From an uncultured Clostridia bacterium (GTDB lineage Bacteria; Bacillota; Clostridia; Christensenellales; Aristaeellaceae): DNA of 33,011 nt. Of this stretch, positions 1-8,161 are shown piece after piece. The notes under the pieces were generated by a model, which saw nothing but the letters and a program-made list of their open reading frames with translations, did not search any database and was not told the origin of the DNA. The stretch spans positions 1 to 33,011 of the forward strand of contig CAMMYM010000009.1 of assembly GCA_946527725.1 (NCBI GenBank). The letters run 5' to 3'. Position numbers and translations under genes: made by a program. Each line of letters begins with the position of its first letter. Position 1 is the first letter of the stretch.

Positions 1-1
1 C

Positions 2-961
2 CTGTTCCTTTCCAGCATCTCGCGCACCACGACCGGCGCAATGACGCTGATGCCCTTTGTGCTGATCTTCCAGCTGATCTTTTCGGGCGGGATCATCCCC
101 CTTCCCGCATGGAGCCAGCCCATCTCCAATTATACGATCTCCAGTTACGGAATCCGCGCCCTCGCTTCCCAGAGCGATTATAACAACAAACCGATGACGG
201 CAGTTTGGAATACGCTTTCCGGCATGAAGGGCACAGAGGTCGGCGGCTCGGTCTCCCTGGGCCAGATCCTGGATGCCCTGGATACGCCCGGCCTTGAAAA
301 GTACCGGGATACGGAGGTCCTGAAGGCCTATACGGTAGGCGAAGTATCGGAGATCCTGAACAGCGCGGACGGCGTATTGCACCTGCGGGAAAAGGAGGTC
401 CTCCATCCAATCAGGCTTCGCGAAGCCGTGGATGTCCTCCTGCACGATGATTCCATGCAGGAGATCCGGGAAACGCGGCTGCTGCCCAGACTCCTGGGCG
501 ATTCCGCTCCCAGCGTGGGCAGCCTGCTGACCGCGCTGGCTGAAGATGAAGGCATGTCAAAAATCCTGGACGCCGAAATCGGAAGAACCATAACCGTGGG
601 TCAGGTGCTGGATGCCCTGCACACCGAGGATATCGCAAAAGAAGTTGCCGACGTCCAGGTCAACCCGTCGGTGACCTTTGGCATGATTATCGACTTCCTG
701 AAGAACAATGAAGCGCTGCAGCATTACCGTGACCGTACGCTCTCGGTGAAAACAACCGTCGGGGACCTGATCGACATCTTCGGCGAACAGAACGTGAAGG
801 AATTCATTGAGACCAGGACTGCGCAGGCTGCCCACAAGGACATCTACGAGATGACGACAGACAACATCGTCGAAAACTGGCTGATGATCGGCGTTTTTAT
901 CCTGGTTTTCGCCCTGCTGGCGACCATTGCGCTGGAACTGATCGACAAAGACAAACGGTAA
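2..961 (+). CDS. ABC-2 type transporter membrane subunit, C-terminal part, with repeat-bearing outside loop
   Basis: The reading frame is open from base 2, so this is the 3' end of a longer gene; the ATG at 41 is internal. The visible protein has a hydrophobic stretch with the sequence LIFSGGIIPLP, then a PISNYTISSYGIRAL region like that of ABC-2 permeases (ABCG-like, often fused to FHA and ATPase domains). A long soluble segment follows, then a final membrane helix near the C-terminus (NWLMIGVFILVFALLATIAL) and a short charged tail. Counting from the Met at 41, residues 71-265 form seven copies of a ~27-residue unit that begins with (S/T)(V/L/F)G and continues with a hydrophobic helix; the copies begin near 72, 98, 125, 158, 185, 212 and 239. 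The loop lies between the last two membrane segments and probably faces outside. No ATPase domain is in the window, so the substrate cannot be named. Confidence 0.7.
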   Translation: MFLSSISRTTTGAMTLMPFVLIFQLIFSGGIIPLPAWSQPISNYTISSYGIRALASQSDYNNKPMTAVWNTLSGMKGTEVGGSVSLGQILDALDTPGLEKYRDTEVLKAYTVGEVSEILNSADGVLHLREKEVLHPIRLREAVDVLLHDDSMQEIRETRLLPRLLGDSAPSVGSLLTALAEDEGMSKILDAEIGRTITVGQVLDALHTEDIAKEVADVQVNPSVTFGMIIDFLKNNEALQHYRDRTLSVKTTVGDLIDIFGEQNVKEFIETRTAQAAHKDIYEMTTDNIVENWLMIGVFILVFALLATIALELIDKDKR

Positions 962-1034
962 GGTATTCCGCGGAGGATCGCTTCCGTCAGGCCGGTGTGC
1001 CTGTGTATCAATTTTCCTGCGGATTTCAATACCC

Positions 1035-3410
1035 TTACCGCCGGCGGCCGGCACTGTGGCATGCGTCACAGAGGCGGTAAGGCCAGTTCCACGGCAGGTG
1101 CCGCCGGCAGGACGGGCATGTGCGCTGCTGCAGTTTCTGCGTGGAGAGGATATGCACGATCCCCTGGGAGATCAGGTCTTTCCGGCGCTGGATCTCGTCC
1201 AGCAGGTTGTCCGGATCCTCCAGGAACAGCCTTGCATAATTGTAATACAGGTCACACTGCCTGTAATCAGCCTCCAGGCCGTCGAGCATCCGGATTGTGC
1301 AGCTTTCCGGATCCTGCATTTCCGGGAGCTCCGGCAGGACGTCAATATGCTGCCGGCTGCATTCAGCATGGTACATCGCCTTCCACCGGGCCAGCAGGTC
1401 CGGATCCTTTTCATCGAAGGGGATGCACAGGAAACGGTAGAGCAGGTGGCGGTCCGTTTTCGGCGTTTCCATCATGGCCGCAAGTTCCGACATACGGACG
1501 GCGGAAGCTTTGGAAAAACACCCCTTATCCTGCATTCGCAGCCATTGCTCGATGATTCTGGTCAGGGGCAGGGGGATACCGAGCAGCGAATCGGGAAAGC
1601 TGATGACGCCCTCGGTCAGCGGGAGCAGGTGCCGTTCGAGGGCCCGCGCGATCTCCTTCTTAAACCCGAAGGCATTGACATATCCGATTTCATATTTGCC
1701 GTAGCGCCCCGCGCGGCCGGCAATCTGCTTGATTTCCGCATCGGTCAGCATCCGTGTGACGTCGCCGTCGTATTTCTCGGATTCGAGGAATACGACACGC
1801 CGGATCGGCAGGTTCATGCCCATGGCAATGGCGTCCGTTGAAACGACCACGTCCGTTACGCCGCGCATAAACCGGTCCGCCTGGTTGCGCCGGACATCCG
1901 GCGGCAGCGCACCGTAGATCAGGGAGACCTTGTATCCGCGGCTGCGCAGTTCTGCAGCGACTGCATGCACCCGTGCCTTGGAGAAAACGATCAGCGCGTC
2001 TCCCGGCTGTACGGAGTTCGGGAACTGGAAACCGTCCTTGTCGACTTCCAGCGGCGTCATCCGTTCATGGTGCACAACGGTCAGTTCATCGCCGCAATCC
2101 CGGATGATGCGGGTCAGCAGGTTTTCCGCATCCGGGGAGGCGCACGCGTGGATCTCATCGGCGCACAGGCCGAGGACCGCGGCCGACCAGGCGCCGCCCC
2201 GGTCACGGTCCGCAATCATCTGGCATTCATCAATGACGGCGACATCGTAGTGCACCTTCAGGTCGGCCATTTCCACGGTGGAAGACTGCACCCGGCTGAA
2301 AGGCACGCGGATCTGTTCCTCGCCGGTGACCAGCGAACAGGGAATATCATCCAGGTTCAGGGCTTCGAACTGCTCCGCGGCCAGCAGGCGCAGCGGGCCG
2401 AGATACAGCCCGTTCTCCGCGCCGTGGAGGCGCTGGACGCCTTCATAGGTTTTTCCGGAGTTTGTCGGGCCGAGATGCAGGAAGAAATGCCGCTTCATTT
2501 TCCGCGCGAGCGGATACAGGTCCCGGTAATGCTCAGGAACCGCTTCGAGCAGGGCGGCACGGATCCTTTTTTCACGCCGCCCCGCAGCGTCGGCTTCCTT
2601 CTGCAGCCGGATCAGCTCCGGGTTTTTTTCAAGCAGACGCCTGATCCGCTCCTTCGGGAAACGCTTGTTCAGCGCATTCAGCACAAGCCGTTCGCCCCGC
2701 TCCGTTTCACGGCGGACACAGGCGGAAACCGTTTCGCCGGAGGGCAGCCGGATACTGCGGCATGCGCCGATCTCCGGATATGCTTTCTCCGTTTCTGCCC
2801 GCAGGAATGATTCCAGCGTACCCGGCCGGAAAGCAGGGGCACTGTTTTTCAGCGTCAGCCCGCCGGGGAAGGAGGCATCCAGGATCCGGCGGACAACGGA
2901 ACGGCCGGAATCGTCCTCCGGCAGGCGCGGGACCGGATCTCCGTTCCGCAGCCAGCGGACAATCCTGGCTTCCGCCTTTTCAGTCAGGATGCCGATATGA
3001 TCGTCAAAGAACCGGCGCAGCGTACCGTCCCGGGCCGCCTGAATGGCTGCGTATGCCTTGCCGAGCGGCACGCGGCTTTTTTCCACTGTCCGCAGGAATG
3101 GAAGGTCTGTTTTCCGGCCGGCTTCCAGTTCCTGCGCAATCAGCCTGCCAAGACGATCAAACTCGCTCCTGGCGCCGGACTGGAGAAGCTCCCCGCGGAG
3201 CAATCCCTGGTAAACCCTGTCCCTGCGCTGCAGCTGGCGGAGTGTGTTCCGGAAGGCATCGCTGCGCAGGTACTCTTCTTTTTCAGCAGGCTTCATGCTC
3301 CGGGTAATGACACGGACTTTATTCAGGGCCCCCTGGTATAGCCATTTTTCCCGTTCGGACGTGACAGCCTGCACATAGGCTTCCAGCACTTTCCTGTCCT
3401 CCCGGTTCAT
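1035..3410 (-). CDS. Suv3-like superfamily 2 RNA helicase with C-terminal zinc ribbon
   Basis: A 791-residue protein. The ATG at 3410 was chosen because a GGAGGG ribosome site lies 8-9 bases upstream; the frame stays open beyond it but without a better start. The helicase core has Walker A GPTNSGKT (about 314-321), the Walker B box DECQ (394-397), a motif IV/V block IVFSKAR...VVVSTDAIAMGMNLP (474-535) and motif VI QIAGRAGR (562-569). This layout and the GLYLGPLRLLAAE box match the Suv3 family of mitochondrial and bacterial RNA helicases. Residues 1-300 are charged, helical and not recognised. The C-terminus holds CPSC and CDAC pairs (Cys 765, 768, 781, 784), a likely zinc ribbon. RNA unwinding in decay or processing is the expected role. 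The gene ends 73 bases from the convergent transporter gene, with no clear terminator between them. Confidence 0.85.
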   Translation of the reverse strand: MNREDRKVLEAYVQAVTSEREKWLYQGALNKVRVITRSMKPAEKEEYLRSDAFRNTLRQLQRRDRVYQGLLRGELLQSGARSEFDRLGRLIAQELEAGRKTDLPFLRTVEKSRVPLGKAYAAIQAARDGTLRRFFDDHIGILTEKAEARIVRWLRNGDPVPRLPEDDSGRSVVRRILDASFPGGLTLKNSAPAFRPGTLESFLRAETEKAYPEIGACRSIRLPSGETVSACVRRETERGERLVLNALNKRFPKERIRRLLEKNPELIRLQKEADAAGRREKRIRAALLEAVPEHYRDLYPLARKMKRHFFLHLGPTNSGKTYEGVQRLHGAENGLYLGPLRLLAAEQFEALNLDDIPCSLVTGEEQIRVPFSRVQSSTVEMADLKVHYDVAVIDECQMIADRDRGGAWSAAVLGLCADEIHACASPDAENLLTRIIRDCGDELTVVHHERMTPLEVDKDGFQFPNSVQPGDALIVFSKARVHAVAAELRSRGYKVSLIYGALPPDVRRNQADRFMRGVTDVVVSTDAIAMGMNLPIRRVVFLESEKYDGDVTRMLTDAEIKQIAGRAGRYGKYEIGYVNAFGFKKEIARALERHLLPLTEGVISFPDSLLGIPLPLTRIIEQWLRMQDKGCFSKASAVRMSELAAMMETPKTDRHLLYRFLCIPFDEKDPDLLARWKAMYHAECSRQHIDVLPELPEMQDPESCTIRMLDGLEADYRQCDLYYNYARLFLEDPDNLLDEIQRRKDLISQGIVHILSTQKLQQRTCPSCRRHLPWNWPYRLCDACHSAGRRR

Positions 3411-3455
3411 GGCTTTTCCCTCCAGACTTTCCGGTTCCCCCGGATTTACAGGATG

Positions 3456-3485
3456 ATTATACCATGCTTTTCCGCCGGCGGACAA
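3456..3485 (-). promoter_or_regulatory. Promoter of the Suv3-like helicase gene
   Basis: On the minus strand a perfect TATAAT (3461-3456) is preceded by TGG, an extended -10. TTGTCC (3485-3480) lies 18 bases upstream as a -35. It starts about 45 bases before the helicase ATG. Confidence 0.7.
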
Positions 3486-3531
3486 TGACCCGGCAGGCGA
3501 AGGCGTTTCCCCGGGGCAAAGGAAAACAATA

Positions 3532-3559
3532 TTTACTTTCCGGTAATTTATGGTATATT
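3532..3559 (+). promoter_or_regulatory. Promoter of the Big2-PDZ repeat protein gene
   Basis: TTTACT (3532-3537), a 16-base spacer and TATATT (3554-3559) preceded by TGG form an extended -10 promoter. It is divergent from the helicase promoter, the two -10 boxes being about 90 bases apart, and lies about 65 bases before the GTG start at 3627. Confidence 0.6.
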
Positions 3560-3626
3560 TGTTTTGAACGGAATCCAGAAAAAATGAAGGTTTGCCGGCT
3601 TCGGACGGCTGAAAGAGTGGTTCTTT

Positions 3627-6383
3627 GTGTTGATTCGGACGAACGGAAGAAGGTTTGCTGCACCGGGCATCCTGTGCCGGGCTGCCGCTGTGCTGCTTTT
3701 TATGATCCTGCTGTGCGCCGCTGCAGGCGGCGCCTGCGCGGAAGGCGCCGGACCGGAAGGCACCCCCGAAACGGCTGCAGCGGTGCCTCCGCAAAGCATC
3801 CAGATCCTGACAAAAAGCGGAACAGAGCTCCCCTGCGGAAAGAGCCTCCAGCTCAGGTACGAACTGACTCCCGAGGGTGCTCCGGCGACGGACGTTACCT
3901 GGACCACGTCGAATCCGGATGTGATCCGGGTGGACCGGAAAGGCGTTGTCACCGCAGTTTCCGCCGGCACGGCAGCGGTTACGGGGACGCTGCCGAACCG
4001 GAGAAGCTGGAAGGTGACCCTGACGGTTCCGACCCTATCCCCGGGAGGAGATACCTTCCTGGTGACAGGCAGCGACTGTGTATACCGCTTTACCTACTGC
4101 GGAACCAATTTTGACAGAAATGTGACAGTTACTGCGGGCGGGAACTGCTTCGATTATACGCTGTCCAGGGAAGGCAGCGAGGTCAGCGTCGCGTTTACCC
4201 CGCTCAGGACCGGGACAGGCACCCTGAACGTCCGGGATGCGAATACGCAGTTTACGGTCAGGATCCGGGTAACCGGGGAAGCATTCCTCTCCGGCAAGCT
4301 CCTGACAATCGGGAATGCCGTATACAACAAACGCGAGGGGATCCTCGCGGTGACATGGACCAATACAGGCGCAGATGCGGTAACCGGGGCAGAGTTCCGG
4401 GTCATACCCCGCGACGCTGAAGGAAATGCGCTGGCTGCCGGTACGGGGAAAAAAGAGGAAATGTTGCTGGAAAAACGCGTTTTCCAGACAGCGGATGCCA
4501 GGGCAAGCGGAGGCGTCACCACATCTGTCTTTACGCTGGGCGATACCTATCCCGACGCAGCAAGCGTGGACGTGGCGTTCGACCGGATCATCCGGACGAG
4601 GGAAGAGGAAGGCGGGGACAGGCCGGAGCTGGCGGTCCTGGAGCTTCCGGACGACAGGCTGTGCTGGTTTTCCACACTGACAAACAGATACACCGGGGAC
4701 CCGGAAAATGCGGCGCCTTATACACCGCCGGATACCAAAAAACTGGAAACGGCGGGCCGGGGACGGTTCGGATTCACTGCGGCAGCCGTACCCGGAGAAC
4801 TGGCAGAGCTGTACGGCTACAGGCACAGCGGCCTGCTGATCCTCAGCGTGGAGGCAGGGTCGCCCGCAGAAGCGGGCGGCCTGGAGGCGGGTGACCTGGT
4901 TTTTTCCGTGAACGGGATAGAGTACCGCAGTGAACCGTATTTTGCCGCCCTGGGGGCAGCGGCATTCGCGAAAGGAAAGCCGGCTGTCTTCGGGATCGAA
5001 CGGGACGGAAAGGTGCTGACAAAGGAACTAACGGAAGCGATTCCCCCGGCGGCACAAGCGGAGCCCGCCGGGGAGGCGGCCGCGGAGACGGTATCCGGAG
5101 ATGAAACAGCGGAAGAGGCAGCAGCCGGCCCGGAAACCGCGGCGGAAGCACAGCCGGGCCGGGCCGCGGCGGCGGGAGCGCTTCGCAGGGTAGAGATCAC
5201 TGAGACGGAACTTCCGGAAGCCGCCGCACCCGGAAGCAGCAGGCCTTCTGCTTCCTCCCTGCCTGCGGTCCCCCTGGACGGGCAGGTCCGGGAAGCCTTT
5301 TTTGCCAACGGTACGCCGGTGGTTATCCGGGAACCCGGCACGGATACGGACGGATGGGTGCATGATGAGGAAGTCCAGAAGCAGCTGGGCAATCACTATT
5401 CTCCTTCCAGGAAACCCGGAACAGGCGCCGTGGTCAGCTGGCAGGAAGGGGAGGAAACCCGGTATGCCTACATTTCGGAATATTGCAAAGTATTCGGCGG
5501 AAGCCTGAACCGGGACGTACAGGCGGATGTCCGGATTACCGTCAAAGGCAGTGACGTGCGCGGTGCGTTTCCGAACATCGCCTATCTTTTCGGCGGCGGC
5601 TGCGGCGGGGACGTGGTGGGCAGCGTGACGGTTGAGCTGGAAGAGAGCCAGGTAATGCATGTGTACGGCGGCGGCTGCAACGGAAGCGTGACAGGCAACA
5701 CGGAAATCCGTTCCGCCGGCTGCAACTGGTTCCGTACCGTCACAGGCGGCGGCCTGGCCTCATCCCATGCCGGGGAGGCAGCTGCGGATGTGGGCGGCGA
5801 CGTGATCCTGGACCTGCGGGGCAGCATGCTCAGCAGGATGGAATCGCTTGTCGGCGGCGGCATTGCGGAAACTGTATCCGGTTTTGCTGCCCGGGCGGAC
5901 GTGTTTGGCAGCATATCGCTGTATGCGGAAGGCAGGAATGTATCCCTGGTCCTGGGCGGCGGGAAAGCATCACGCGTGAAGGACAGCTTCGGGGAAGCAG
6001 AGGCGCGCGTGATGGGAGGCGTTTCCGCCGAACTGGAAAACTGCCGGATTCTTGCCGGGAAAAACAACAGGACCGCCCTGAAAGGCGGCCTGGTCGCCGG
6101 AGGTTACGGGCACCTGGCATGCGCGTCCGTGGGCGGGGACATCCTGGCTGTGGTCTCGGATACAGTCTTTGACAACGACACGGCCGGGATCATCCTCGGC
6201 GGGATGGCGGACGGCGGGACTGCGGAGGCGGACGTCGGGGGAAACGCGTGCGGCAGGATCCTGGCGGGAAGCAATCCTCCGGCTGTCCATAAAGGCGGCC
6301 TTTCCGAAAATGGCGGAAAGGCCGTGCTGAGGGGCGAAACAACCTGGTATTATTCCCTTCGCGACGGTATCCTGGAATACTGA
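3627..6383 (+). CDS. Secreted Big2-PDZ protein with C-terminal glycine-rich (beta-solenoid-like) repeats
   Basis: A 918-residue exported protein starting at GTG 3627 (the TTG at 3630 is an alternative; the ribosome site is weak). The N-terminus is basic, followed by a hydrophobic core AAAVLLFMILLCAAAGG and a likely cleavage site ACA-EG near residue 40. Residues about 57-135 look like a bacterial Ig-like Big2 domain (VTWTTSNPDVIRVDRKGVVT). Residues about 377-470 resemble a PDZ domain (SGLLILSVEAGSPAEAGGLEAGDLVFSVNG is the typical PDZ ligand-groove and turn pattern). An Ala/Glu/Pro-rich linker (about 470-545) leads to a region from about 610 to the end. There, short beta segments end in GGG-type turns (FGGGC, YGGGC, TGGGL, VGGGI, LGGGK, AGGGY-like, LGGM), which suggests a beta-solenoid. 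No protease triad, LPXTG or membrane anchor is visible. The role is probably at the cell surface and otherwise unknown. A hairpin terminator follows at 6526-6556. Confidence 0.75.
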   Translation: MLIRTNGRRFAAPGILCRAAAVLLFMILLCAAAGGACAEGAGPEGTPETAAAVPPQSIQILTKSGTELPCGKSLQLRYELTPEGAPATDVTWTTSNPDVIRVDRKGVVTAVSAGTAAVTGTLPNRRSWKVTLTVPTLSPGGDTFLVTGSDCVYRFTYCGTNFDRNVTVTAGGNCFDYTLSREGSEVSVAFTPLRTGTGTLNVRDANTQFTVRIRVTGEAFLSGKLLTIGNAVYNKREGILAVTWTNTGADAVTGAEFRVIPRDAEGNALAAGTGKKEEMLLEKRVFQTADARASGGVTTSVFTLGDTYPDAASVDVAFDRIIRTREEEGGDRPELAVLELPDDRLCWFSTLTNRYTGDPENAAPYTPPDTKKLETAGRGRFGFTAAAVPGELAELYGYRHSGLLILSVEAGSPAEAGGLEAGDLVFSVNGIEYRSEPYFAALGAAAFAKGKPAVFGIERDGKVLTKELTEAIPPAAQAEPAGEAAAETVSGDETAEEAAAGPETAAEAQPGRAAAAGALRRVEITETELPEAAAPGSSRPSASSLPAVPLDGQVREAFFANGTPVVIREPGTDTDGWVHDEEVQKQLGNHYSPSRKPGTGAVVSWQEGEETRYAYISEYCKVFGGSLNRDVQADVRITVKGSDVRGAFPNIAYLFGGGCGGDVVGSVTVELEESQVMHVYGGGCNGSVTGNTEIRSAGCNWFRTVTGGGLASSHAGEAAADVGGDVILDLRGSMLSRMESLVGGGIAETVSGFAARADVFGSISLYAEGRNVSLVLGGGKASRVKDSFGEAEARVMGGVSAELENCRILAGKNNRTALKGGLVAGGYGHLACASVGGDILAVVSDTVFDNDTAGIILGGMADGGTAEADVGGNACGRILAGSNPPAVHKGGLSENGGKAVLRGETTWYYSLRDGILEY

Positions 6384-6525
6384 GGAAAGCGGAAACCGGC
6401 GGGAACGGGCATTGTTTCAAAGCATCAGAAAAGCGGAGCAAACAAACATCCGAAGCGGGGAGATTGTATCAATTCCTTCATGTTTGGGAAGGAAGGCGAT
6501 TTCGCACAATTACACGGTTTGCACG

Positions 6526-6556
6526 GGCAGGGCGCGGAAAAACGCCCTGCCTTTTT
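6526..6556 (+). terminator. Intrinsic terminator after the Big2-PDZ gene
   Basis: A perfect 9-base-pair stem (GGCAGGGCG 6526-6534 with CGCCCTGCC 6543-6551), an 8-base loop and a TTTTT tail (6552-6556). It lies about 140 bases after the stop codon at 6383 and before the MATE promoter. Confidence 0.9.
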
Positions 6557-6620
6557 CCGGAAAAAGGCGGGTGCGGGGCCGGAATGCAAAAAATGGTTGG
6601 AATCATGTCAAAAAATGGGA

Positions 6621-6649
6621 TTGCGGGGAATGAGAAGAAGTGATATAAC
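6621..6649 (+). promoter_or_regulatory. Promoter of the MATE exporter gene
   Basis: TTGCGG (6621-6626), a 17-base spacer and TATAAC (6644-6649). Expected transcription start is near 6656, so the transcript would begin directly at the hairpin 6657-6674. Confidence 0.65.
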
Positions 6650-6656
6650 ATCGCGG

Positions 6657-6674
6657 GCAAGCCAGAAGGCTTGC
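6657..6674 (+). promoter_or_regulatory. 5' leader hairpin touching the ribosome binding site
   Basis: A perfect 7-base-pair stem GCAAGCC/GGCTTGC with loop AGAA. The next base starts the Shine-Dalgarno AGGAGG (6675-6680), which serves the ATG at 6690. It may stabilise the mRNA 5' end or tune translation. Confidence 0.6.
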
Positions 6675-6689
6675 AGGAGGAGCAATGGT

Positions 6690-8105
6690 ATGAAGCCGCA
6701 TTCCATGACGAAAGACCTTACGGAAGGGAAGCCGATGAAGCTGATCCTTTCCTTTGCCGCCCCGCTGCTGTTCGGGGTACTTTTCCAGCAGTTTTACAGT
6801 TTTGTCGATACCGCGATCGTAGGCCGTTACCTGGGCGCTGAAAAGCTTGCCGCTGTTGGGGCTACCGGCTCGGTGAACTTCCTGGTGATCGGGCTGTGCC
6901 TGGGCTTCTGTTCCGGGTTTGCGATCCCGGTGGCGCAGGCCTTCGGCGCGAAGAACGAGCATGAAGTGCGCCGCTGCGTCTGGCATGCGGCGGTCCTGAG
7001 TGCGGGCCTGAGCATCCTTTTCGCGCTTGCGGCGACCCTGCTTTGCAAACCCCTGCTGCGGCTTATGAATACGCCCGAAGAGATCCTGGAATCCTCTGCA
7101 AGCTATATCAGCATCATCTTTGCGGCTATTCCCTGCTGCGTCCTGTACAACATGGCGAGCGGTATCCTGCGCTCCCTGGGGGACAGCCGGACACCGGTGG
7201 TCTTCCTTGTGCTGGCCTCCCTTGTGAACATTGTGCTGGACCTGTTCCTCATCATTGTCTGCGGGATGGACGTTGCCGGCGCAGCCGTGGCGACAGCTGT
7301 CAGCCAGCTGATCTCCGGGATCGGCTGCCTGGCCGTGATGATCAAAAGATTCCCGATCCTGAAACTGGAGAAAAAGGACCGCAGCTTTTCTGTCAAAAGG
7401 GCAGGCAGCATGCTGGGCATCGGGCTGCCGATGGGGCTGCAGTTTTCGATTACCGCGATCGGTTCGGTGGTGGTCCAGTGGTCTGTGAACGGGCTTGGCG
7501 TGGACGCAGTCGCAGCGGTAAGCGCGGCCCAGAAGCTGAGCATGTTTTTCGCCTGCGTGTTCGACGCGCTGGCTTCCACCATGGCAACCTTCGCCGGGCA
7601 GAACGTCGGAGCCAGGAAACTGGACCGGGTCGGACAAGGACTTCGCGCCGCATCTGTGATGGGAACGGCTTATTGCGTGGGTGCGTTCGGTATTGTCCTC
7701 CTGTTCGGCGAAAGCCTGCTGGGCCTGTTTGTTGACGGCAGCGAGAACACGGCCGTGATGAGCATGGCTTACCGGTTCCTGAAGATCAATGCTTCGTTCT
7801 ATATTCCCCTCCTGTTTGTGAATATTGTCAGGCTCTGCATCCAGGGCATGGGCTTTACCCGGGTGGCGATGTTCGCCGGCCTCTCCGAGATGCTGGCGAG
7901 AACGGCGGTCGCGCTGTTCGTGGTGCCGGCAGCCGGGTTTACCGGCGCTTGCTTCGCAAATCCCGCTGCCTGGCTGATGGCCGACCTGTTCCTGGTTCCC
8001 TGCTATTTCCGGCTCATGCGGTCCATGCGTGAAAGGCTGATGACAGGGACTGAAAACTGGAAGGCAGGCACCGGGAAGCTGCTGCCGCTCCGGAAAGCGG
8101 CATAA
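6690..8105 (+). CDS. MATE family efflux transporter
   Basis: A 471-residue integral membrane protein with about twelve hydrophobic helices in two related halves, the usual MATE size. The N-terminal part LILSFAAPLLFGVLFQQFYSFVDTAIVGR is the typical first-helix signature of the family, with the acidic residue of helix 1-2 in place (VDTAIVGRYLG). The second half repeats the theme at GLPMGLQFSITAIGSVVVQWSVNGLG. MATE proteins export cationic drugs or metabolites in exchange for H+ or Na+; the substrate here is unknown. The ATG at 6690 is preferred to earlier in-frame starts because AGGAGG sits 9 bases upstream and a promoter lies just before it. The gene is single and is closed by a terminator at 8111-8142. 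Confidence 0.92.
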   Translation: MKPHSMTKDLTEGKPMKLILSFAAPLLFGVLFQQFYSFVDTAIVGRYLGAEKLAAVGATGSVNFLVIGLCLGFCSGFAIPVAQAFGAKNEHEVRRCVWHAAVLSAGLSILFALAATLLCKPLLRLMNTPEEILESSASYISIIFAAIPCCVLYNMASGILRSLGDSRTPVVFLVLASLVNIVLDLFLIIVCGMDVAGAAVATAVSQLISGIGCLAVMIKRFPILKLEKKDRSFSVKRAGSMLGIGLPMGLQFSITAIGSVVVQWSVNGLGVDAVAAVSAAQKLSMFFACVFDALASTMATFAGQNVGARKLDRVGQGLRAASVMGTAYCVGAFGIVLLFGESLLGLFVDGSENTAVMSMAYRFLKINASFYIPLLFVNIVRLCIQGMGFTRVAMFAGLSEMLARTAVALFVVPAAGFTGACFANPAAWLMADLFLVPCYFRLMRSMRERLMTGTENWKAGTGKLLPLRKAA

Positions 8106-8110
8106 AGAAT

Positions 8111-8142
8111 CCGCAGGCTGAAAACCAGCCTGCGGTTTTTTT
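8111..8142 (+). terminator. Intrinsic terminator after the MATE gene
   Basis: A 10-base-pair stem (CCGCAGGCTG 8111-8120 with CAGCCTGCGG 8126-8135), loop AAAAC, then seven T (8136-8142). On the other strand the hairpin is followed by ATTCTTT, so it may also stop the converging reductase transcript weakly. Confidence 0.92.
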
Positions 8143-8161
8143 CCGGGGTTTTAAGGTCCCC

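Larger units (their letters stand above)
6384..6689. other. Intergenic region before the MATE gene
   Basis: This 306-base gap has no gene I can support. It holds, in order, about 140 bases without recognisable structure, a strong intrinsic terminator (6526-6556), a promoter (6621-6649), a short hairpin (6657-6674) and the ribosome binding site AGGAGG (6675-6680). I could not match the leader to a known riboswitch. Confidence 0.6.

Noticed and set aside
3411-3794. Extension of the helicase beyond the ATG at 3410
   Set aside because: The upstream codons cross both divergent promoters and overlap the start of the opposite gene, and GGAGGG marks the start at 3410.
6480-6689. Extension of the MATE protein to an upstream ATG at 6480
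   Set aside because: It would translate through a terminator hairpin and a promoter, and the added residues do not belong to the MATE family.
6384-6690. Known riboswitch (for example guanidine-type) controlling the MATE gene
   Set aside because: I could not find the conserved loops of guanidine I, II or III or other common classes; only a simple hairpin and a terminator are visible.
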